In this document: positions 9,983 to 17,743 of the stretch, one piece after another
How the letters are laid out: the number at the start of each line of letters is the position of its first letter
Position numbering within the stretch: the stretch's first letter is position 1
DNA from: STC-74 sp043756665
GTDB lineage: Bacteria; Patescibacteriota; Gracilibacteria; BD1-5; UBA2023
Length of the DNA: 20,101 nt
Direction of reading: 5' to 3'
Assembly: GCA_043756665.1 (NCBI GenBank)
Contig: JAYUQR010000145.1
Coordinates: 1-20,101, forward strand
Position numbers and translations under genes: made by a program
The notes under the pieces: model-generated
Seen by the model: only the letters and a program-made list of their open reading frames with translations
What the model was told of the DNA's origin: nothing
The model's database searches: none

Positions 9983-10528
9983 ATGCTTACGAATCTTCAA
10001 CAAGACCTCCACAAAGCCAAAAATCACCTACAAAATGAGCTTGCGAAACTCCAGGCTTGACGCGCGAACCCTGCGATCGTCGAAGACGTCTATGTGATGG
10101 CATATGGGAGTAGTCAAGCCCTGAGAAATGTAGCAGCAGTATCGACACTTGACGCTCAGACGATAGTCATCCAACCATGGGACAAGTCGATCATCCGTGA
10201 TATCGAAAAAGGTATTTCTGACGCTGGACTCGGTCTCAATCCGAGTAATAACGGCGAATCACTCATGATAAAGATCCCTCCTCTTACAGAAGAGCGACGG
10301 CGAGAACTCGCGAAGATCGCAGCACGCCTCACAGAAGAGTGAAAGGTAGGAATCCGAACAGTACGTCAGGACTATAAGAAAAAAATCGATGCCGCAAAGA
10401 CTGGAAAGGAAATATCAGAAGATGAGGCAAAATCATATGAATGAGACCTCCAGAAACAGGTCGATCTCGCTATGAAGGATATCGAGTCCCTCCTAAAAAC
10501 AAAAGAGGAGGAGATCATGAAGGTATAG
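9983..10528 (+). CDS. frr: Ribosome recycling factor
   Basis: RRF, with EF-G, splits the post-termination ribosome into subunits in the cytosol. The 181-aa product (usual size about 185) is collinear with the family. Domain I helices are at both ends. LQAGRANP sits near residues 23-30, where the family has LRTGRA; its Gly26 is encoded by UGA. The hinge region and domain II carry VIQPWDKS, GLNPSNNGE and IPPLTEERRRELAK, all family hallmarks. The C-terminus has ISEDEAK and ends KEEEIMKV. UGA also encodes two more glycines. The stop is TAG at 10526-10528. mfd starts 10 bases downstream in the same frame, so the two are likely co-transcribed. This gene is one of the best proofs of the recoded UGA: under the standard code it would be three fragments. 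Confidence 0.97.
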
Positions 10529-10537
10529 GTATAATTA

Positions 10538-13500
10538 TTGATTACTGAGTATACATTGTTAATTACCTACTCCCATTCGACGTGTGCCACTGCTCGACTC
10601 TTCATTGCGAAGGGTCTTTTCGAGAGAAAAAATAGTTCAAAATACATTATTATCACGGATAAAGAACAAGATCAGAAACTCATCGATGTCTTCTCAATGA
10701 TGATAACCGGGAAAAAATGGCGATATGTACACACGATCGCTGACTACTTCGAAATGGCTCGTGCGCAGGAATGATTTTTTCTCCTTCTTCCCCACGTCCT
10801 CGAAATCAGTGGAAAAAAAGAATATATCGAAAAAAAAGTCTTACACACGCTCAAGCGTTCGAGTACTCAGACTATGGAGGCTGTGATAGAGCTCCTGATC
10901 GAGCTCGGATACCATCATAGTACCTATACAGGGGAACTTGGTACCTACAAACGTGAAGGAAGTGTCATCACTCTCACACATGCGAGTACAGGGAATCTCT
11001 ACCAGATCGAGTGGTTCGATACACAGATCGACAGCATCATCGAAATCGATACCAAGGGGCAACGAAGCTTCCGTGAAACTATCGATATCAAAAATGAGAG
11101 GATCTGAGAAGCAATTTTCGAGAGAAACACGGGAAAACTCAATGAGGAATTACTCGGACTTCTTGGTAATGGGACGGAACAGCAAGAAAATCGACCATAT
11201 ATCATCCTCAATGGATGTGACTTCCATCCCGAACTCGAGAAGCTCAGGAATCTCGTGGATATCCACTTCACAGACTTTCATCGTGAAGACTCAGTATCAT
11301 TGGATGTCAGTATCCCTGATCTCCCCCATATCGAGAGTCTGAAGCACTATATAGCTGAAAATTCTACTCTTGCAAATATCCGCATCTATACGAAGAATGA
11401 AAAAACAGTACTCGATTTTCTCGAATTCCATAAACTCTCAGGATGTGAAATCATCTGAGTAGAAAAAAAGGGGCTCGAGAGTTGTGAATTCGAATGTGAG
11501 TATGAAGTATGAGGTATGAAATATAAATATGAGGATCAATGAGTAATGATGTCTGAAATACAACCAGAATGACAACAACCAACAACCAAGAACCGAGAAC
11601 CGAGAACCGAGAACCAAGAACCGAGAACCATAATCCTCACCGATGATATTCTCGATTCCCTATTCGTTCGAACCAGATCGAAAAAATCGCTCGCAAAAAA
11701 TCTCGATCTCCTCCTCCATCTCCATCCTGGAGATTATGTCGTCCACCGAGAACACGGGATAGCACGATTCCATATGGTCATCGAGAAGACACTGGCTGAT
11801 ATCCGACGTGAATATCTCGAGCTCCACTATGCTGGTGGAGATAAACTCTTCGTGCCCCTGACTGACATCTACCGTGTGAGTAAATATGTCGGGGAACTCG
11901 AACCCACACTCACGAGTCTCGCAGGAAAAGAGTGGGAACGAACCCTCGAAAAGACCGATGAAGAGCTCGAACAGATCGCAAATGAACTCATCGAAATAGC
12001 GAGCAAGAGGACTCTCGCAAAGGGAATCACTTTTCAGAAATTTCCCAAAGAGGAAGAAGAATTCAGATCAAGATTTCCTTATGAATACACTCCTGATCAG
12101 CGAGAAACGATAGATGAGATTTTTCGCGATATGGAAAGTGAGTTCCCTATGGATCGACTCCTCTCGGGGGATGTCGGATTCGGGAAGACAGAAGTCGCGA
12201 TGAATGCTATCTATAAGGCAATCCTCTCTGGCTATCAAGTTGCTGTCATATCGCCTCTTCTCGTCCTCGCAGATGAGCACTATGAGACATTTCTCGAACG
12301 CTTCCATGAATATGGGATCCGTGTCGAATGTCTCACGCGCATGACGAGTACACGTGAGGAGAAACGGATCCTCCATGAGATGAAGTCAGGGATAACCGAT
12401 ATCGTCATCGGAACACACAAACTCTTCGGAGAACAGATCCGATGGAAAAAGCTCGGACTCCTCATCATCGATGAGGAGCATAAGTTCTGAGTGTCCCACA
12501 AGGAAACGATCAAAAAAATGCGTGCCAATATCGATATCCTCACTCTCTCTGCTACCCCTATCCCTCGGTCTCTCAATCTCGCTCTCTCAGGACTGAAAAA
12601 GGTTTCCCTCCTCTCCACTCCTCCAAAAAAGAAAAAACCGATAGAAACCATCGTAACCGCCTGGAACGAGCATACCATCCGCCATGCGATCGACTATGAA
12701 CTCGAACGTGGTGGCCAGGTGATTATTATCCATAATCGTATCCGAGGCATGGAGAGTATGGAGAAGGAAATAGGAATGATACTGAAGAGTGATGAGTGAG
12801 GAAAGATGAGTAGGAAGAAAAAACGAAATGTTTCTGGAGAATGGGGGTTTGAACAAGAAAATCAGCAAAATGGGGAGTCCGAGGGGGCGACACTGTCTGA
12901 ACGAAGATGAAAACAGTGATCTGATGAGCGACAGCAGAGTGAGAGTGGGTTTGTTGACCCCTCGGGAGCTTTTAGTACTTTTCACTCATGAAAAGTACAG
13001 AAGGATTCTGAGAATAATAAGCCAAAGATCATCATCACTCATGGCCAGATGCCAGGCGAGCAGATCGAGGATCGTATCCATGCTTTCAAAAAATGAGAAC
13101 ATAATATCCTCCTCACCACAACCATCATCGAAAATGGAGTGAATTTCCTCAGAGCAAATACGATCATCATCATCGATCCCGAGGATTTCGGTCTTGCTCA
13201 ACTCCACCAGCTCCGAGGACGAGTCGGGCGAAAAGGAGAGCAAAGTTACTGCTATCTCATGTATCGCAAGGGTGAACTCGCTGCCATAGAAAAAGAGCGA
13301 ATCATCACGATCGCCAATAATACGCACCTGGGTGCAGGATTCGAGATCGCTATGCGAGATATGGAAATCCGGGGTGCTGGGGATGTCCTCGGATTCAAGC
13401 AGGCTGGGAAAAGTAAAGATATCGGTCTCACGCTCTACTTTCGTATGCTCGAGGAAAAGATAGCCTCCATAAAAGATGAAAAACTCACGAAGAAACCCGT

Positions 13501-13966
13501 AAAAATAGAGCTCGATCTCTCCTATACGCTCGATAATTCCCTCTTCCAATCCGATCTCGATAAACTGAATTTCTTTCGGGAAATCGAAAATATCGAATCA
13601 CTCGAGGAGCTCGATGAGGTGGAGGAAGAGATGAAGTATAAGCTATGAACTATAACAGAAAATATACCATGAGCTCCTGCACCTCATATCTCATATCTCA
13701 TATCTCACACCTCTCTCTCTAATGTCTTTCTCCTCTTGCGTTCCCGCATAATCTTCTCTGAATACAATATCGAGAGCCTGAAAAAAGTCGGACAGAACTA
13801 TATCTTCGACTTCTCTGATGGGTCACGGGTCGAGAAGATTCGAGCATTTCTCGATCGATTCGATCGAAAAAATCGTATGACTCTCCTCAGTGTGAAAAAG
13901 ATCCGGACAGAAGTACGATACTGGAAAACTCCACAGGAATTCCTGGAAGAGATGGTTCGCGGTTAG
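10538..13966 (+). CDS. mfd: Transcription-repair coupling factor Mfd
   Basis: Mfd is a DNA translocase that removes RNA polymerase stalled at lesions and recruits UvrA. This 1142-aa reading (usual about 1150) joins about 14 in-frame UGA as Gly and ends at TAG 13964-13966. Residues 1-390 are a divergent UvrB-homology region (GELGTYKREG; YQIEWFDTQIDSI). The CarD-like RNAP-interaction domain starts near 398 (GDYVVHREHGIARF, YAGGDKLFVPL). Translocase motifs: Walker A GDVGFGKTEVA near 544-553, DEEH 645-648 followed by FG with UGA as Gly651, SATPIPRS near 671-678, THGQM near 833, TTIIENG, LAQLHQLRGRVGR near 890, and EIRGAGDVLG. D7 is the last 110 residues. The TTG start at 10538 is chosen because TAA at 10532 closes the frame; TTG 10556 is possible. 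Odd: a 70-residue Ser/Glu/Gln/Gly-rich insert (about 752-822) and three heptanucleotide repeat tracts in linkers. Confidence 0.95.
11499..11534 (+). repeat. Degenerate heptanucleotide tandem repeat inside mfd
   Basis: About five imperfect copies of a unit close to GTATGAA/GTATGAG. It lies in the linker between the UvrB-like region and the RNA-polymerase-interaction domain of Mfd, and is translated (YEVGGMKYKYED) with UGA as Gly. Confidence 0.55.
11584..11632 (+). repeat. Heptanucleotide tandem repeat (AACCGAG) inside mfd
   Basis: Six consecutive copies of AACC(A/G)AG (11584-11625) followed by a partial copy, AACCATA. It is translated in the same interdomain linker of Mfd as a hydrophilic KNREPRTENQEPRT stretch. 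Because seven is not a multiple of three, gain or loss of one copy would shift the frame. Confidence 0.85.
13683..13710 (+). repeat. Heptanucleotide tandem repeat (TCATATC) inside mfd
   Basis: Three perfect copies of TCATATC (13683-13703), then the related TCACACC and a CT-rich run. It is translated as HISYLISHTSLS at the start of the C-terminal D7 region of Mfd. Confidence 0.75.
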
Positions 13967-14024
13967 CCAAAAAACGGTTTTCTATCCAATCATCCCGAAT
14001 ACTCGGGACTCATGGATAAAATCG

Positions 14025-16064
14025 TTACTTCGTTACCATATGATAGACTCCATCGATAATCACTATTTCCCCACGTAAGACCGCGAGACATCGCTCCATC
14101 ATGACTCGTGATGGCGGATCGATCGATGCCTGTTTTTCCCAGAGGATTCAAGCATCGCGATAATTCGCATTTCGATAGAGTCACAGGGCTTTCTCATACT
14201 GTTCATACGCGTAGAGGTTCTTTATATGGCTCTCTGTTCCGATAAGTTCATAGATACGGACTCATTCCGATTTTCCCTTCACTGCTATCGTATCGAGCTC
14301 GCGGACAGAGAATTCTGGGGGCAATACAGATCGTGTCGATTCCGGTATAATAATATGGACAGCATATTCCTTTCCCGCTGACTCGAGCCTCGAGGCGAGG
14401 TTCACGGTATCTCCGAGAACGGTATAATTGAAACGGTCTTCTGATCCGATATTCCCGACCATCACCTGACCTGTCGCGATACCGACACGGAAATCGATCG
14501 ACTCATGTCATTGTTTCTGGAGTAATTCATTGAATCCCGGTAGAGCATCTCGCATAAGGATCGCTGTTCTGCAGGCGCGCATCGGATGATCTGGTATATC
14601 GAGAGGTGCTCCGAAAAATCCCATCACTGCGTCCCCGATATACTTATCGAGTGTTCCTCACTGTGATATGAGGACATTCGTCATGCGAGAGAGGTACTCG
14701 GTCATCATCGTGAAGAGATCTGTTGGTGAGAGCTTCTCAGAGATCGAAGTGAATCCTGCAATATCCGAAAACAGTACCGTCAATTCTTTTTTCTCTCCTC
14801 AGAGTCGTATCTCCGTACCAGTTTCTGCGATTTTCCGCACAATCACAGGATCGAGATAGTGAGCAAAATTCTTCTGGAGCTCACGCTTCTGTCGTTCGAC
14901 GATAAAGAAACGATAGATGAATGTCACTGGAAAAGAGAGAATGCTTCCTGCGAGCATAATGGGGGCAATATCGAACAAGATACCATATACACCATAGAGA
15001 TATCTTGCGAACCATATGATGAGGAGTGCTAGCAGGATCGCAATTATCGGTGAGAGAAATCTCGGAATCAGGTAGTACACGCATGTCATCAGAAATGTAA
15101 ATATAAGTACATACAGAAAAAGTACCTCTGGACTCACGATTACGGGGATACGATTCTGGAGGAATCCATCGAGCATATGGGCATGAGTTTCAACTCATGG
15201 CATCATCACACCACTTACTGGAGAGAGTACTTCATCATGGATCAGAGTTCCATTTTCTCAGATAAATATATACTTCCCCGCGAAATTCGCGACAAGATCC
15301 CGCTTCGAGAGTGTGAGGACATCACTCAGTGACATCGTCGGATATGTATTAGGAGGACCAAAATATGGATTCATGATCAACAAGCCAGTAGAATACGGTC
15401 AGTCATATTTTCCCCCTGCTGCCTTATAGAGGGCGAGCGGAAGTGTATCGATACCAGTATTATCTTTCCATTCCCCATACTCAGTATGGATGATATCCTC
15501 CATGATTTTTCTGCGATCTATCGTAGCCAGAGTTGTGATCATTCACCAATTCGCATCCTTATAGATCGATCTGGGTACCCCTGAACACGTCGTATAGATG
15601 GCATCCTCACCACTTACGGTATCAGTGATACATGCAGAGCGTGACTGATCTCCAGCGAGTGCGATAACAACATCTTTCGATTGCTCGAGTAGTCTCGCAA
15701 ATTCCTTTTCTCATGGATCACGATTCGCGAAAACGATATCGAATGCTATTCCCTTCACACCGACAGAATGGAGTTTTTTGATAAGTTCTCCATAGAGAGC
15801 TTTTGGTATAGCGAAATTTTTTTGATTCGATTGAGCCTGGAGGACATTGAGGGATTTCTCATCGATTTTTATGATCACGATATCCTTCGATGGTTTCCGA
15901 TCATACTTGTAGAAAAAATTCTGAATTGGTGCATCTCTATAGGTGATAAGATGAGTGAATTGTACAAAGAATTCGGATCCGAATATGCTCATCATACTAA
16001 AAATCATAACCAAGACGATGGCCCATATCGCGAAAATATGTTTGAGATTTTTGAGCTTCTGCAT
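14025..16064 (-). CDS. CHASE2-domain class III adenylate/guanylate cyclase with TPR-like tail
   Basis: A membrane receptor cyclase of 679 aa, one frame with UGA as Gly, ATG 16064 to TAA 14025-14027. An N-terminal membrane helix (about 9-29) is followed by an extracytoplasmic CHASE2 sensor (about 35-300; DRKPSKDIVIIKIDEKS, GVKGIAFDIVF, YGPP-type NPYFGPPNTYP). Three membrane helices follow (about 315-388), then the cyclase domain: LGGEKKELTVLFSDIAGFTS (metal Asp434), GGTLDKYIGDAVMGFFGAP with the second metal Asp and the substrate-specifying Lys, and NYTVLGDTVNLASRLE. UGA encodes the conserved Gly of both LGGE and GGTLDK. The last 70 residues resemble a TPR (ALGLYRNANYRDAGILWEK). It should make cAMP in response to an outside signal; cGMP is not excluded. 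Convergent with mfd. Confidence 0.93.
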
Positions 16065-16069
16065 AAACT

Positions 16070-16076
16070 GGAGGAG
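16070..16076 (+). promoter_or_regulatory. Strong Shine-Dalgarno sequence that sets the start at 16085
   Basis: GGAGGAG at 16070-16076 lies 8 bases before ATG 16085, whereas the in-frame ATG at 16124 has none. It is the only strong ribosome binding site I see in the window, and it lies in the 20-base gap between two divergent genes. Confidence 0.7.
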
Positions 16077-16084
16077 AGAAAGAA

Positions 16085-16468
16085 ATGAACACGCTCAGAC
16101 AGTATATCCTAATCATCCTCTCTATGCAAAAAACACCACTTTTCTCTATACTCCGTGAAGAACTCACACGAGCCATCATATTCGGATCGGCATTCCTCTT
16201 CATCGTTCTCTCGACATGAGTCATGATCGCGAATGCTGCGAATGGATGACTCTTCGGTGAGATCATGAACCTCATCCTCACAGGAGATCGCAATGGAATC
16301 AGTGGAAAGAGCTGGGAAACACCAGGTGATGGTACTGTGAGAAATGCCATGACTCTCTCAGGAATCAGTGCGACGAGTTTCCAGAAGATCGCCACCCCGA
16401 ACCAATCCTGTGGACTCAATCAGTGTATCTATGGATTCGATCCGTCTGGGAATATCCTCTGTAGATAA
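16085..16468 (+). CDS. Small exported protein with GDGTV-N-M-LSG module (127 aa)
   Basis: One UGA=Gly frame from ATG 16085 to TAA 16466-16468. A long N-terminus (MNTLRQYILIILSMQKTP) leads to a hydrophobic segment (about 32-50) and IANAANGG, a plausible signal-peptidase site; starting at ATG 16124 would give a more ordinary signal peptide, but the ribosome binding site favours 16085. The mature part of about 75 residues contains GDGTVRNAMTLSG and ends in a small Cys-containing segment (QSCGLNQCIYGFDPSGNILC) with three cysteines. The same module follows the signal peptide of the FecR-domain protein at 17744. No enzyme motif. It is divergent from the cyclase and convergent with the beta-propeller gene, 19 bases away. 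Confidence 0.75.
16101..16129 (-). promoter_or_regulatory. Candidate promoter of the CHASE2 cyclase, inside the divergent gene
   Basis: Read leftward: TTGCAT (16129-16124; weak -35), a 17-base spacer and TATACT (16106-16101; five of six -10 bases). Start predicted near 16094, giving a 30-base leader without Shine-Dalgarno. It overlaps the first codons of the 16085 gene. Confidence 0.35.
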
Positions 16469-16487
16469 GGAATCCCACACATTAAGA

Positions 16488-17639
16488 TTATAGTAGTCGC
16501 GTTAACTGATCGCAGGTACTCAGATATATCTCACCACCAGATGTAATCAATGGAGTACCTATGATAGTATCTCTCAATTCCCTATCGCATATCAGAGTAC
16601 CGATTGCACTCAGATGCACGAGCCTATTCCCTGCAGTGACAATTAGTGACCCGTCTCCCATCTCTACCATCGAAGAGAAATTTTCTTCGTTTATTTTATA
16701 TTCCCAAGTTAAGTTCCCATTTTCAATTGCTATAACTCGTCTTGTTTCTAATACATATACACGCTTAAATACAGTAGAAAAAATAGGTGGCTGATACGGA
16801 GCACATACTCCCTCCTCTGTATCAGAACGCCAAATCGAATCCGCTGTACCGTCATAAGTAAAGACCACAAGGGTGGTTTTATTCTCATATACGCCGAGCA
16901 CTCCAATATGTCCATTATTATCCGCAGACCAATCATTTACATGAGAAAACCATGATGTCAGTTGATATGTCTGAGTATATAGAATATCGTCTGAATCATC
17001 CTCAGGTATGTTGTCTAGAGAAATACACACATAACAGTCGCTACTCAGAAAACAGAGCTGTCTTTCTTTGGGGAGATAAATCGGTTTTGATACTTGATTC
17101 ATTCTCAGCTTTGATCCATATTTTCCTATCCTACGACCAAATTCTGATATACGCCAAGTTATAAGTGGATCATCTATATCCTCTGATGCCCCATCGGGAT
17201 GATCCACGACTGAGCGACTAATGCCATAACTCGCGGATATGAATCCACCATCGAATGGAACAAGCAATTCGAGTTGATATTCACTAGGGCTAAAAAAACC
17301 TGGTAGAGGAGCGTCCGTTAGCTCGAATATGCCTTCAGTATTGATGGCGTTGAGGCGGGCGCTTCTTGTAGCATAATACACCAGATTATCTTGTACAAAA
17401 AAAACTGAGTTGTATGCCTTTGTTTGGGTCCATACGACGATACCGCTTTTATTGGTATAGACCAAATTCTCTCCTGATCCTACAACAACCCCATCACCTA
17501 AGGCAAGGAGTATAGCTTTGTCTCGTATTGGGAGAGAGAATCCAGTACTCCAGATCTCACTCAGCTCTCCGATACATATATTCGGAGTACTCATATTTCT
17601 CCAAGTATTTCCGAATGCAACTCAGCCATATGTATTCAT
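16488..17639 (-). CDS. PQQ-like beta-propeller repeat protein (383 aa)
   Basis: Repeated beta-strand units with the PQQ/WD-like pattern GDGxxx-G...L....G..W run through the protein: GDGVVVGSGENLVYTNKSG then VVWTQ, RVYVLETRRVIAIENGNLTW, GSLIVTAGNRLVHLSAIGT, GEIYLSTCDQLTRLL. Such propellers bind ligands or act as scaffolds; without a signal peptide this one appears cytosolic. Stop TAA 16488-16490. The start is uncertain. ATG 17594 has GGAG close upstream, but the frame extends to ATG 17639 through a UGA Gly (MNTYGGVAFGNTWRN), which fits the W-M-GG-NxxHTG opening of PQQ-type propellers, and the promoter places transcription start at that ATG. I chose 17639. The 368 codons after 17594 contain no UGA among about 29 glycines and look more AT-rich than neighbouring genes, which suggests transfer. 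Confidence 0.8.
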
Positions 17640-17645
17640 ATAATT

Positions 17646-17673
17646 AGTATATCATATAGAAATCATGAGTCAA
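17646..17673 (-). promoter_or_regulatory. Sigma-70-type promoter of the beta-propeller gene
   Basis: Read leftward: -35 TTGACT (17673-17668, five of six), a 16-base spacer and -10 TATACT (17651-17646, five of six). The predicted start, 17638-17640, coincides with the ATG at 17639, so the mRNA would be leaderless if that start is used, or carry a 45-base leader to the ATG at 17594. Confidence 0.55.
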
Positions 17674-17677
17674 TGGG

Positions 17678-17711
17678 AAAACCCTCGACATGATTGCAAT
17701 TAGAGGGTTTT
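17678..17711. repeat. Inverted repeat between divergent promoters
   Basis: AAAACCCTC (17678-17686) is the perfect reverse complement of GAGGGTTTT (17703-17711), with a 16-base spacer. It lies just upstream of the leftward beta-propeller promoter and 32 bases before the rightward FecR-domain gene. It may be a shared operator, or a weak terminator for either strand; there is no extended T-run. Confidence 0.5.
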
Positions 17712-17743
17712 ATATACAATATTATCTATCATAATATCATCCT

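Noticed and set aside
9983..10528. UGA read as Trp (table 4) or as selenocysteine
   Set aside because: The UGA positions match invariant Gly, and Trp in the family motif IQPWDKS is TGG. UGA is far too frequent and widely spread for selenocysteine.
11584..11632. CRISPR-like repeat array
   Set aside because: The units are 7 bases with no spacers, and the stretch is translated within mfd.
12986..13549. 187-aa leftward open frame opposite mfd
   Set aside because: Antisense to conserved Mfd motifs; acidic, low-complexity and without any family resemblance.
10538..13966. mfd as a decayed pseudogene with many nonsense codons
   Set aside because: All interruptions are UGA, none is UAA or UAG, the frame never shifts, and all helicase motifs are intact.
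13985..14010. Terminator between convergent mfd and cyclase genes
   Set aside because: CCCGA-ATAC-TCGGG forms a short hairpin but no T-run follows on either strand, so I did not call it.
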